NCBI GenBank assembly: GCA_933822405.4
Contig: CAKOGP040000413.1
Coordinates: forward strand, 1-64,000
Reading direction: 5' to 3'
DNA length: 64,000 bases
Source: Cylindrotheca closterium
Taxonomy: Eukaryota; Bacillariophyta; Bacillariophyceae; Bacillariales; Bacillariaceae
The notes under the pieces were generated by a model, which was not told the origin of the DNA, ran no database searches, and saw only the letters and a program-made list of their open reading frames with translations. Below are positions 52,401-63,050 of the stretch, piece by piece. The stretch's first letter is position 1. Each line of letters opens with the position of its first letter. A program made the translations under genes and the position numbers.

Positions 52401-53564
52401 TCCGTCATTGTATGGTTCTCACATTGCATAGAAACACCTCCTAAAAATTACTTATCGGATATCTGGCTCACAGGAAAACTAAGATGTTTCATTTGACTAC
52501 TCTATTGAGTCCCAAATGACAAATAAAAATGAGGTCTGTTTGGGAACAAAAAAAACAAATTCAACAGTTTGTGATGCTAGTGAAGCTTTCCATCAATATC
52601 TCTAAATATACAACGAATTTGTTGATAAAAATGCACGGGAGAGGAGAAAATGTATAGAGGAAGATACTGTGTGAATTTTGTCAGTGTTGAAAGTCGCTTT
52701 GCTGGGCAATATGGTAAAGTTGAAAAAGCAGAAATAAAATCACAAGCAGTCTTTCCATAATATATCCATCCATACTAAATTTGAAATTACAAAATCGCAG
52801 CAAATACAATGAATCATGTGTACAAAGATAAATCTTTAACCGTTTCCTGGTCAGACAATACAAATCAATACATTTCGTAGAACTGGTACAAACCCTATGT
52901 AGTCAAAGTAGTCAAACTGATTTATCCAAATAGTCAGGTCCAGATCTGCTGTTTAGAGGCATTATCAATAACAGGACAAGGGCCCACAATTGAATGCAAT
53001 AGATTTGAAAACACTTTCCTATGTGTGAATAATTGGTTGTTCCTGATAATTGATGCTGTGTTTCCCATTCCCGTAGCAAATGTACTGGATCCACATGAGA
53101 GAAACTAAAAAAGCTCTATGTTTGAACGTCAAAATCGGAAAGTGGCTTCCAACAACACTTTCCCCACATATACTCATATTGGACATCTTCTTTGATATAA
53201 ATGACTTCCAACTATGTGTTCAGTTCTTTGGTGGCCAAATTTTGGCGAATAGTATTTAGAGGTTGAAGGTATTATTTTGGAGCAGTCGGTGTAGTCGATT
53301 TCACGTACATTTTTTACTGGATCTACGAATGTATTGATTTGTATTTCCTGACCAGGAAACGGTTAACCATTCATCTAGCAATAGTCTCCCTGGTGAGCGA
53401 CAGGGGGAAGATGAGCAACAGTTTTGCAAGCAACAGTTGAAATGATGATATGTGTGAATATTTGTTGAAGCGGACAACGCAAAGGCCATTTGTATTATAT
53501 GTATTCACACATGAATATATTCCGCGCCAGGAGGTTCCTTGGTAGGAAGTGAGCACCATACATT
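52401..53564. other. A/T-rich stretch inside LINE B containing a MITE
   Basis: No coding potential was seen outside the MITE at 52840-53362. It separates the reverse transcriptase block from the linker block of LINE B, so it was probably inserted or replaced LINE sequence. Its own origin, other than the MITE, is not recognised. Confidence 0.5.
52840..53362. mobile_element. piggyBac-type MITE, 523 bp, TTAA target duplication
   Basis: Terminal inverted repeats of 32 bp: the left is 52840-52871, starting CCGTTTCCTGGTC, and the right is 53331-53362, ending GACCAGGAAACGG. They match except for two adjacent-type differences near the middle (ACAATAC versus its complement GTATTTC). Both ends are flanked by TTAA (52836-52839 and 53363-53366). 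TTAA duplications plus inverted repeats starting CC are the mark of the piggyBac superfamily. There is no transposase frame inside, so it is non-autonomous. Confidence 0.85.
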
Positions 53565-53870
53565 GGTGGGGTGGAGTAGGGGTATCAAATCTGGTCATAC
53601 CAGAGCCAATTCTCCTGCATGCAGCCCTCCTCCACCAGGCGTTTAGACTGACATGTTACCCAATGGGAGGAACCATCTTCTGCCATCTGGGCCACTTTAA
53701 TCCGCTGTAGGCCGCCAGAAAGGCCTTTGCCTTGGGCTCTCCTTTGCCGTCTGGTCTCCTCCTTCTGTGCCATCCATTGGACTCGAGTCCGTCTGGTACG
53801 AGCTTTAATTTTGCCCTTCTTTGCTTTCTGGACCGCTGCCGATCGGGTCTCCAGGTGTGAGTGATATATG
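53565..53870 (-). pseudogene. LINE B basic linker fragment
   Basis: The minus frame reads KKGKIKARTRRTRVQWMAQ, then KEETRRQRRAQGKGLSGGLQ and EEGCMQENWLWYDQ. LINE A has the same succession at about 40650-40850 (MKQREEARRRRCAQSKGSTGG, EQGCMQENRARYDQ). The fragment is bounded on both sides by unrelated sequence. Confidence 0.75.
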
Positions 53871-53949
53871 ACCTAATGTAGTACCTAAGCCATAGTTTCC
53901 AGTATACTCGTATATGCGTTACTATCACTCATCACACCAACATACTCTA

Positions 53950-56925
53950 ACAGGTTATGAGCAAAATTTCTGCTTCCTCACAATAAGATAAGGAATCAGA
54001 GAAAGGACATAGCTTTAGCCGAACAAATTTTGGATTAGAACTGACTTCACAAACAGCACTAACCCAACAAGAAATTTTTGACCAATTTTTCAACAAAACG
54101 GACGCATAGGAAAAATACCACTCCTACGATGAACACGATGTTTTTGTAGCAACTGGTAAAAGGTAATAAACAAAAGCACTCATCAAACAACAAACAAAAA
54201 CACCAGAAACGAGACATTCTGGTATCATGCTACCAATCAAGTAGAAACAGGCAACAAAAAGCAAGTCGAAGGAAAAATTCAAAAATGACCTGTTGGCACT
54301 GGAGGAACGGGAAATACTAAGAAACACAATCAAGTATCCTATCAAAGAATGGACATATAGATTCCATGACAGAGAGGAAGAACAAACAATTTACAAATTG
54401 ATCGCTATAAGACTCGCTACAGCCCAAACATGACGGATCTGAAAAAAGCTGGCAGCAGAGATTTATGACACCGGTCATCTCCATATTCAACAGAACAAAG
54501 GCACTAAGTATTTTATAGAACTCAAAAACCACTTCTGTCAAGAATTTGATGAAGAAAGCGGAATCTTCAAGAAGAAGGACTTACCCAGCACCCAAGAAGA
54601 GTCAAATCTGAAAATCAAAACAGACCTCAAAGATGAAACAGGCAACGACAATACTAGCATTTTGCCACGACTAAAAATCTACAAAAAGGAGCTCCTGAAA
54701 ACGTTCAAAGAAACAATTACCTAAGACAAAGAAAAAGAGGAGGCGACAATATTGACGCCAAAAGCAAACAATATGAAGGACGATAGTAAGGGTAAGCAAA
54801 ACGGAATCAACAACATCACAGATGACAGTATTGGATCAACCAAAGACAGCTTCATTTTTCAAACTATGGAAAACGAAAGCAATACTAACAATGAAGAAGA
54901 AGATACGGTCTCATTGACTACATTGGATGAAGAAAACGCCGTACAATGCAAAGTACAAATTTCCTACACAGAAGAAATGATCCAATCAGAAATTGGAAAA
55001 CTAACAAGAAAAATGGATGGGACCCAAGCACACATCCAAACTCCACATTGAGCGACTCACAGCACAAATGCAAGAGATTGTAGCCACAAACAAAAGGAAA
55101 CAGGAAAATACTCCACACAAGTCAACATGATGAACCAAACAATCATTGACCTGAAGCAGCAAGTAGAAATGCTCTAGCAGGAGTTACAAAAGAAAAAGGC
55201 AGACAATGGCTCAGCTGAAAGACGCATTGAATCCATTTGCAAGAAAGCAAAACAGGTCCAGAGAAAAGTTTACAAAAGTACCAAAGCCAAGATGGATGAG
55301 GCGCTGAATATCCAAATGGAATTGGAAACAGCATCAAAATTGGCAAAAGCAATCTACAAGGAGGCAAAGGAACAAAAAGCACACCACAAAACAAGAAATC
55401 TTACAGATCCTTGATACTGAAAAGAAATACTGCATCAACAAAATCCACCACAATAATGACATGAAGGAAGATGAGATCACGGCAATGGCACAAGGACACC
55501 TGCATGCATCACCGGCAGAATTCAAAGAGGTAATGAAAGAAGTGAAGAAAAAACAAATGGCAGAGATCAAACAGTCGGTCCGTCAACAATTTCAGAAAAC
55601 ACTCCCAAAATACCTCTCTGCTCTTGAATCATCAAACAACAAAATTCTTACAGATGCAAAGGAGAGAATCAATAGTGCTGTTGCAGACCAACTCCAACAG
55701 CTGCAACAGAAGATTGGCAGACAAGAATGCGACCTAAAGGATGGTATTACAAAACTAATAACAAACATAACAAACAAGGTCATGAATCTACTCAAGACTA
55801 AGCAGAAAAAGGAAGCCTCCAAACCAAAGAACCACAAAAAGTCGCTCCAAGATGCATAAAGCACACTGGCAGAAGAGACAAAGACATTAAGCCCACGATT
55901 GGAAGATCTAGCCACAGAAAAACAAGTCAAGATCCAGAAAATGGGAAAACTATCCAGGAAAAGCTCCAGCTAAGATATCAAAGAAGAAGTGGCACAACAA
56001 GCAGGACTTGAAGCCAATCAACATGTTGAAGACACTATGGCGGAACAATTTGACTCCACAGCAACACCAAATCCATATTCCACCAAAGCTATGAAGACCT
56101 TTCACCGTGATAAAATGAGTAGCAACATCCGAGACTTTGACAAGGACTGCAACGCAAGCACACACCCACATGATGTGCTGAACAAACAAGAATCCAAACA
56201 GTTGTTTGATAACTTGTGGACTACAAGCAGAACAACAACTTGCCAATCCTCTATTGGGGATAACTATGGGATGCTGGAAATATGTTGTCCGCCCACGACA
56301 GGAACAACTTCCCTTAAGAAATTGGACAAAATTGTACAAGAAGATCAAACAAATGCTCCATGAAGATGACGTCCGAGCTCATTGCGCCCTGGACAGCCAC
56401 TCCCCTACAAGAGATGGCTATCGAACACTATATGATATCCTCCAATTGTATCACCCGCACCACAAGAGAGAGCAACCCAAATGGGGCCCTATATGGTTAC
56501 CCAAAATGACCCCCACCAAATACGCCATGAAACTAAAATACAAAGCGGAATCTTTGGTTTCATACCGAGCGCATTCAGAAGTCCCAAGAGGACATGGTTA
56601 CTGAAACAATCGTACAAGCAGCCTCCCTCGCAAGATACAACCACATCACGGGACCCCTGATGCTTAAGCTGAACATGGAAGGTAGACAGGGCATCCAGGG
56701 ATACTCTCTACCACCCCTCTAGACAATTTTGGAAAATGTTACCAATGGGGCCAACAATGGAAGAATGGAAGACCTCCTTGACCCATCCAATGGATTGGCC
56801 ATCAGCAAATTCAACAGCAAAGCTCGAAACCCCAACTGACCAAAAGTACAATGCAAAATGTGTGGATCCAGTGGACACTTTATAAAAACGGAACATACTT
56901 GCTGGTCAGCCGGCAAACATGATTG
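53950..56925 (+). pseudogene. Gag-like coiled-coil protein with zinc knuckle, broken
   Basis: A + strand reading with several stops runs from about 54440 (IYDTGHLHIQQNKGTKYF), through a Lys/Glu/Asn-rich part (54752-55051) and a long coiled coil (55461-55859, MKEDEITAMAQGH to KKEASKPKNHKKS). It continues through a part with DGYRTLYDILQLYHP (56206-56604) to CKMCGSSGHFIKTEHTC near 56850, a CCHC-type zinc knuckle. A coiled coil, a Gag-like core with L-x-x-x-H-P and a C-terminal knuckle are the layout of a retroelement Gag. No protease, integrase or reverse transcriptase follows, since LINE B resumes at 56935. It is very A-rich compared with its neighbours, which supports a foreign insertion. Confidence 0.55.
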
Positions 56926-56934
56926 ATAAAACCA

Positions 56935-58130
56935 AAGTGAACCCCAAAAGACTCTTTGGCAGATCTCATAGGCCTGGCGGTGAATGGTGTTGAAGCGGTC
57001 TTTCTGGTTCACCGTCAGATAACCGTCCTGCACCAAAATGTCCTCCACTAATTAAGTCAAGCGTTGGGGAAGGCGGAAGTGGCAGAAACCCACTTCAGCA
57101 TCTTGGGTATAGCGGTCAACCAAACGGCTGTCAGCCAGTGTCAGGCAACATGGGTGGAAGGAGGGGGAGTTGATTGGTGGAGCCCCAAGAGTCGCTTCCA
57201 GGTCAATGTCAATCCAGAGTCCCCTGTGGTCAGACATAATGCTGCTGGAAGTCCAAGTATCCTCCTGCAGTGACGCGGACCCCATCAGTCACAAAAATAC
57301 CGTCAATGGGAGTGTCCGTCATCCAACTTTGGGTTGTCGCTGGGTAAGGGCCCTGATGTTTGCGTAGATGGCCTTGGTCAGACCTTCAGACCTCATCTCT
57401 TCTTCATTTGAGTCTAACCCCAGGAGAATCTCACATCCTTCTGCTTTCCATTTTTTGATCAGGTCCACCAAATCCAGTGTGAGCTTGTCATGGGGATCCA
57501 TAGTCACCCCCTTGCTCAGCTAGTAATTGGTAGCTCCAAATACTACCCGCATTGGTACCCTCCGTGTTTGGACGATATGCAGAGACCACCACAAGATCTA
57601 AAGGACCAGCCGAGGGCCCATCAGTCTGAGACCCTGCCCCGGATCTTGATTCATGAGAACCTGCCCAGCCCTGTCTCATCTTTGCCGCCTGACTTTGCCC
57701 AACACGCGACCTTGTTGAGTGATGTAGCGGAACATCTGCCCCATTGATGCACCAAGGGAGTTGGAAACTTCTGATGTTTGTGGTACGACACTGAAGAGAA
57801 ATGTCCCTGATTTGTGTAGGACTTTACCCAATCAAACCACTTGTGTCCACCTGGCACTGCTGACCATTGAAGGTTAACTTTGGCCAGCAATGTAATGCCC
57901 ACTCTCTCATCCGTCCAACACTTGAAGAGCCCTTTCTGTTTCTCATTTGTCATGGGGAATGGAAGCCCCTGAGCATTTTGAAAAAGGACCCAGGTAACTT
58001 GAGGAGACTTCTGGCGTGAGTCATCGCCAAAGTAGTTACCAGGAGGGAGAGAGTTTAAATAAGCATCCAGCAAGGAGTGGGCCACCTGGCTGGATGTGTT
58101 TTGGTTTCATAGATTTTGACCTTGGCCTTC
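56935..58130 (-). pseudogene. LINE B endonuclease domain
   Basis: Right to left on the minus strand: VLFQNAQGLPF (the QN-x-x-G start of the fold), LLAKVNLQWSAV (the catalytic Glu position of E-x-N is changed to K-x-N), DLVVVSAYRPN, KAEGCEILLGLDSNEEE, IMSDHRGLWIDIDLEATLG (catalytic Asp-His), then RFNTIHRQAYEICQRV. Each block has its match in LINE A (VGVDANED, ACDHRGLWMDIDLERTLG) apart from the N-terminal ones, which LINE A lacks. Frameshifts divide it into at least four frames. The left edge abuts the Gag-like + strand gene. Confidence 0.75.
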
Positions 58131-58132
58131 TG

Positions 58133-58603
58133 TCAAACGCCGCAACCTTGTGTGACGGGACCACCCCCACTGTCAGCTGGTGATGTTGCTTTGCTGGAGG
58201 AGGGGCTTGACAAACGGTGCTTTCCTGTGATCAATGCTTGTTCAGCCATTTTGGCCTCAAATTCCAGGATGCGAGCATCCTTGGCAGCCTCCGCATCCTT
58301 GGCTTGAGCCAGTTCTTCCGCCGCAGTCTCTAATTCCGTCCAAAGGTCGTTGACAACTGCTTTCATATTCTCCAATAGTGCTGCCATATTTGTGGCGCTT
58401 CCTACTGTAGCACCGTTGTTTATATCCTTGGCAGCTGGCATCACAAGGTCAATGGTGATGGTACCCTCAAATTTAGAAGAAGCCTGCTCTGCCGCAAGGA
58501 GCTTCTCAATCCACTCATTATCATCCTTCTCCACTTGCTGATCCAACTCTACATCCCGTTCATACTCCGAGATTGCCAGATGTTGGCTTTGGTCCCAGGT
58601 CAT
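58133..58603 (-). CDS. Coiled-coil protein upstream of the LINE endonuclease (candidate ORF1)
   Basis: 157 codons counting the terminal TGA, from an ATG at 58603. Two heptad-rich stretches (YERDVELDQQVEKDDNEWIE and about residues 75-120, AALLENMKAVVNDLW to KDAEAAKDARILEFEAK) predict coiled coil, and the end is Ser/Pro-rich. It ends just before the LINE B endonuclease begins, on the same strand. LINE ORF1 proteins often are coiled-coil trimers, so ORF1, or the N-terminal part of the same polyprotein, is a reasonable inference. No RNA-binding motif was seen. It could instead be the C-terminal part of the Gag-like gene next to it. Confidence 0.45.
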   Translation of the reverse strand: MTWDQSQHLAISEYERDVELDQQVEKDDNEWIEKLLAAEQASSKFEGTITIDLVMPAAKDINNGATVGSATNMAALLENMKAVVNDLWTELETAAEELAQAKDAEAAKDARILEFEAKMAEQALITGKHRLSSPSSSKATSPADSGGGPVTQGCGV

Positions 58604-58699
58604 TGCATTAGTAACTGTCCGATTATAATGGTCCAGGCAGAGCCATGTGCGGCAGGTCTTCCTCTGGTGTTTCAGGTCCTAACATGTACAGTGTTTAGG

Positions 58700-59960
58700 T
58701 TAGAGGATGGTGGTCCAGTATCCAACTGTAGGTCTGGCTGCAGGGCAATGTGCTTAGCTTGGTTTGAGGCAATTGTCCAGGCTGGCTGTCTTCAATCCTT
58801 TTGCGCCTTTTCCATAATGCTTGCAGTTCAGTTGGGGTTGTATGTGGTACTGCACTTCTTCTGACTCTCAATGACAATGGATGCATAAGCGGCTGGTTTG
58901 GCGTCTTCTTGAACCGCATCAACGTTGATTGCTCCAATATTGTATTTGGTTTGCATGGCAAGATTGTTAGAAGCATCAGCAAGAAGTGACACTAGCAGTG
59001 CATCCTTCTTCACTTGCTCAGATGATTTCTTGTCCTTTTTTACTTGCTTTCAGGGCCTTAGCAACTTGCCTCTGTTTCTTGCTATCTGTTAGCAGGATGC
59101 CTGCAGCTTGGGCTGCTTTGCCAGCCAAAGTCAGGTTGCAAGCTCCTTTCCACTCTTGCATTGTGCATCATGTTATCATACTTAGTGAACTCTGATAGCC
59201 ACTTGTCATCACCAAGGTAGGTTTTGATAAGGGCAAAGAAAGCCTTTTGGCCTTGTCCCTTTGCCTGCTGGAAAGGCTCCATACAGGAGACATAGTTCAT
59301 GGATCTCAAAGCTTCATCAAGCTTCTGAAATAGAGTCTTATCATCCGTTTTGAAGGATGAGTGCAAATGACTTGCTCTGAGTTGTTGCTCATCCCAATGA
59401 GAACCATAGACTTCAGCAAAGGCTTTTTTTCCTTTCAATGGAGGTGCAGGATCAACTGGCGCTTCCTCTGGGCAAATTACATAGTACAGGGTGATTCCAA
59501 ATCTTGCTGACTTGGTAGTCTGCATTGCAATCACAAACACGGAGAACTATTTCATTGGTGGAAGGGCTTGGCTAATTGTGGGAACTGGCGGTGCAGGCCT
59601 TCCTTCAAGGGAAACAATGGCCTTCCAGTCCTCGGCAAAATATTTCAATGTGTTTTCATAATGCATCATTGTGGCAGTGATCTTGCAACAAACTAGCTTG
59701 CAGTTGCAAGATGCTTCAAATGCAATCACAAGGTGTTTGAACAAATCTTGACCAAAATAAGGAATGTTTTAAATGTAGCTGATTTGCTTACTCATGGCCA
59801 ATAAGTCATCCTTGGTGTAGTTGGCAAAACTCTTGAATGTGGTCAAGCCATCAAGTTCCAACTGGCCTGGTATGTCCTGCACAATGCGCATCTGGACTTC
59901 TTGCTCCCAGAAAGCAGTTATCGCTGCTGGTTTCAATAACTTATTTGGGTGAAGATAAAC
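58700..59960 (-). pseudogene. Gag-like protein of a diatom retroelement
   Basis: Minus frames 59547-59744, 59082-59540 and 58828-59013 follow each other with frameshifts. They read MHYENTLKYFAEDWKAIV, then GKKAFAEVYGSHWDEQQL, KTYLGDDKWLSEFTKYDN, the shifted WKGACNLTLAGKAAQAAG, and KYNIGAINVDAVQED. The W(K/R)G-x-x-N-x-x-L block after a helical core is characteristic of Gag proteins in diatom LTR and LINE-like elements. No pol domains are attached apart from the LINE endonuclease downstream. Its role as ORF1 of LINE B is inferred from position only. Confidence 0.5.
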
Positions 59961-60061
59961 TTAATTGAATAGTTGTGGAAGGTGAAGATGATGTATTACG
60001 TTGCTGTTGTGAATTGTTGTCGGATTCCTTTGAATTGTGATATGGATAAAATGTTTATCCA

Positions 60062-60188
60062 AACAGATCATGAACATTCCTCGCCAATATATTCATTACT
60101 TATTGACCGTACATGATAGAGAACAAGCTGAACATCTGCTTGTGTCCCTTACTCATCATGTGACATCTACAATATGCCTGACATCAAA
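60062..60188. repeat. 127-bp exact copy of 36223-36349
   Basis: Lies just 3' of the glycosyltransferase gene, and here it continues naturally into ATACCCACAATACC. This is therefore likely to be the original location, with the copy beside the gap at 36350 being secondary. Confidence 0.95.
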
Positions 60189-60236
60189 ATACCCACAATA
60201 CCATATATTAATAATGCAAGGAACATTCTTAAATCC

Positions 60237-61286
60237 CTACAAAACAAGACCATACCTATCTATTGATTCTTGAAGTGTGACCAAGAAGTCCAAATTTGTT
60301 ACTCCCCCTAAAGTAGGAAGGTAATATGTTGTTGCATTGTGCAGTGGGACATATGGAAGGTTAGATTTGTCAAGATTGTAATATGTCTTCGCATCATCAG
60401 GGCATGCATAAAAGCGAGCAACCGCTAGAACCTTGTGACAGCTAGGAACACACGTGCGGAGACCACACAAATCGCAAAAATTTTCAACAGCGCAATTCAA
60501 CAGCCGAGCAAGCTGTTGAAATTGCTTTTCTTCTGATTGATTGCGATCAATATACCCATGTTGCTCCACAGCTTGCATGCTGTTCATGATCTCAGTTTCA
60601 TAATAACGGAGGTGGAAATGAAATATGGCCAGCTTTGTGTATCCTATTAGATTAGACGTGCTAACATGACCACCAAGATTAATGGACAGAGTACCATTTT
60701 CCAGATAGCCCGACTTGTAGACGGCCTTATAAATACCATCACCAGCAAAACGGATTGGTCCAAGGGGGAAAGATTCTGGAGAGGAGTTGATGTCTTCCTG
60801 ACATATTTCCTTTGATGGAAGAGACGCTTGTAAATATCCAACCCTTGCTTGCCCTGCCATATCATTTCCATGCACAGTGAAATTGAAAAGATAGTCAGAA
60901 ACAGAAGTTTTCAATGAATTAGAGCCATCGTCGTAGACCGCTAGAAATTCGTCAGTGTCCATCTTCATAACATAGTCGGAGCTACCAGCAATTTGTTTTC
61001 CTAATGCAGTCAACAATATTGATAACTTGTTCAAATTTGCATCAGTGAAAATGACATTTGCACCAAGAATATCTCTTGCATAGTGGAGATAGGAAATGCA
61101 CTTGGGATTTGTGCTTCCATCGATAATGTAAACGTTCTCAAAGCCCAAGAGAAGGCCATGATACTGATCCACACCAAAAACAAATGAATATTAGAGATGA
61201 TCTTTCCAATGGAGTCAATTTTACGTTTTCCAAGTACTTACTGCAACCCAATTTGTAATCAATGGCCACTCATTCCGTGTCATCAT
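60237..61286 (-). CDS. Glycosyltransferase, GT2/GT92-like, one intron
   Basis: Proposed model: exon 1 61242-61286 from an ATG (MMTRNEWPLITNWVA), a 78-nt intron 61164-61241 (GTAAGT donor, ATCAG acceptor), exon 2 60237-61163. Splicing joins WVA to YHGLLLGFENVYIIDGS, which restores the T-R-N-E...W-x-x-Y/H-x-x-x-G-x-x-x-x-I-x-D-x-S start typical of the Glyco_tranf_2_4/GT92 type. Without splicing the frame has only a GTG start and lacks TRNE. MDTDEF at about residues 83-88 is the metal-binding D-x-D. Later, GGHVSTSNL and FHFHLRYYE are the usual C-terminal blocks. The C-terminal half is Cys-rich (CAVENFCDLCGLRTC). No signal peptide is visible in this model, so an upstream exon is possible. The substrate is unknown; Golgi or ER is inferred. 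Confidence 0.7.
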
Positions 61287-61294
61287 GATCACCT

Positions 61295-62788
61295 TCAAAA
61301 TCTTTGATCCATTTGAAAAGTAGAATCAACTGGTGGAAGTGCTCGGTAGGGATGACCATCCACTTGAAACTGTTCAATAGGACCTATATTCACGGAATCG
61401 ATTCTATCAGGGAATTGATAGTTCGCATGATCCAGGACACTCAGCCACGCTGTAAGGGCCTTCACATCATGTAGTTGGATATAATCGCGTTCAAAAAGTT
61501 CAATCCACAATTCCAGAATCATTTCTTTCAGTGATTGCGTCTCCGATGACCAACCATTGAGAAACTCTAACAGCCGAGATGACTTGGTATACAAATCTTT
61601 TTCGGCCTCAAAATCTGACAAGTAATCATGAGGCGACCTTTTATGTACCACAATGGGTGGTGTAAAAATAAGATGAAGCCCAATCTCTTTCATGATTCTT
61701 TGTGTTATGTAACCTCTCCAAATATCAGTGACTCGACCAGGAACCGTAACAGGGAGATAGAGTCCCCAAAAAGCTTTGTAAAGGTGGGTAGTTGCCTGTG
61801 CATTGTATGGTGAGTAAGCTGATGAAGGTACCAGCAGCGGGAAAGAATCAACTGAATGATCAAAGGTAAATTTCGTGGAATCCAACCTTGTCATGCGGAA
61901 AACTGCGTCATTATCAGGGTCGCCATTGCAAAGCGATTGGATAACTCCAATGGAAGAGTACTTGATACTCCCAAATTTTGTTGGAATTTCACCCCATCCC
62001 TTCCAGCTTGCCTGGACCTCATCAATTGGAAAGCCACGTGGCCATGAGTATGCGTGACTTGCATTCATCAAGCTGTAGGGATTGAAAGGAAGCATGTCGG
62101 GTTTGCTCTCTTGAGGAACGAATCTTAGAAGGACGCTCTTTTTACTGCCCTCAAAATCTCCATTGTCATATTCTAGGAGAAATGGAGGTCTATCTACCTC
62201 GATATCCTCCAGTGGTTCGAGAACATTGTCATCATCAAAGTCAAAAATAACACGAGCTCCTTGGGTAACGGCAAACAAGTAACCAATATTCTTCCTTGCG
62301 AAACTGTTGAATGGCATCATGCTCATGAATGAGTGGCGATTCAACATGAGATCCTTCTGATACGCAGCCGACAAGTAAAAGATATTTTTTTTTGTGGCAA
62401 GTTCGTAGTAAGCAGAATCTGAAGTTTTTGTATCTCCAACAATCACAAGGCACCAATTCTTCAAGCGAGAAACTCTGAAAATAGATTCATTGGGTTCAAA
62501 AATCGTCGTAACAACTGCCCATTGCAAGCAACGCGAAGAATTCTGATCTGGAAAGAGTTCTGCGCTGTCATTGCTCCATGCTCCATGAAGGCCACAATCA
62601 TCACACCTTCTAACCTTTTCACCAGTGAAGCGAGATCCCGTAGACCCAGAACTGAATTGTAAAGCATCATCGTCTCTAGATTTGGTGGTTCGACGCCCTT
62701 GCAGCCAATATCTGGATACTTCACAAGATATTCGACTATTGATCCAAACCAAGATTGCTAGGATACATAGAATGCTTAAATATTTCAT
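61295..62788 (-). CDS. STELLO/DUF288-like glycosyltransferase
   Basis: 497 codons from the ATG at 62788. Residues 1-20 are an uncleaved signal-anchor type membrane segment (YLSILCILAILVWI), giving a type II Golgi-like topology. The core shows the STELLO hallmarks: WAVVTTIFEPNESI (90-103), NWCLVIVGDTKT (111-122), FNSFARKNIGYLFAV (160-174) and VIFDFDDDN (180-188) with the Asp cluster expected to bind metal and sugar nucleotide. TVPGRVTDIWRGYI and a Trp-rich region follow. In plants STELLO proteins are Golgi-resident and affect cellulose synthase; diatoms lack comparable cellulose walls, so the role here is unknown. The stop (61295-61297) is 8 nt from the ATG of the next gene, so a shared transcript or one fused protein is possible. 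Confidence 0.75.
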   Translation of the reverse strand: MKYLSILCILAILVWINSRISCEVSRYWLQGRRTTKSRDDDALQFSSGSTGSRFTGEKVRRCDDCGLHGAWSNDSAELFPDQNSSRCLQWAVVTTIFEPNESIFRVSRLKNWCLVIVGDTKTSDSAYYELATKKNIFYLSAAYQKDLMLNRHSFMSMMPFNSFARKNIGYLFAVTQGARVIFDFDDDNVLEPLEDIEVDRPPFLLEYDNGDFEGSKKSVLLRFVPQESKPDMLPFNPYSLMNASHAYSWPRGFPIDEVQASWKGWGEIPTKFGSIKYSSIGVIQSLCNGDPDNDAVFRMTRLDSTKFTFDHSVDSFPLLVPSSAYSPYNAQATTHLYKAFWGLYLPVTVPGRVTDIWRGYITQRIMKEIGLHLIFTPPIVVHKRSPHDYLSDFEAEKDLYTKSSRLLEFLNGWSSETQSLKEMILELWIELFERDYIQLHDVKALTAWLSVLDHANYQFPDRIDSVNIGPIEQFQVDGHPYRALPPVDSTFQMDQRF

Positions 62789-63050
62789 TGTTGAAACCTT
62801 TTACAAGGGTCGACCTTTCACAAGACAATTTAGTCTTTATGATCAAGGGGAACGTCTTCACCACAACGTTAACCCAACCTTCACAGAAGAGTCAAAGAGA
62901 AAATTGTAGATGTGTATACCGGTAGAGCACTTGAAAGTGCTGTCGTGGACCTTTTGACCAAGGTCTAGTTCTGTACCCAACCGAAGGAGCTTATACAGTC
63001 CCAATACCTTGGGCCTATTCTATAGGCCGTTTCATCTTGTTTTGGGCCAT

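Larger units (their letters stand above)
46638..58130 (-). mobile_element. LINE B: decayed non-LTR retrotransposon opened by later insertions (inferred)
   Basis: Five blocks on the minus strand fall in the order expected for one LINE, compared with LINE A: endonuclease 56935-58130, basic linker 53565-53870, reverse transcriptase to RNase H 48683-52400, C-terminal tail 46638-47230. The gaps between them hold a + strand Gag-like gene, a stretch with a MITE, and a LINE A fragment. That these blocks were once one element is an inference from order, orientation and non-overlap. About 80-100 codons between the endonuclease and linker blocks are not accounted for. Confidence 0.55.

Noticed and set aside
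61172..61172. Start of the glycosyltransferase at 61172
   Set aside because: The codon is GTG and the reading would lack the conserved TRNE block. The bases just downstream form a good intron acceptor, so the spliced model starting at 61286 is preferred.
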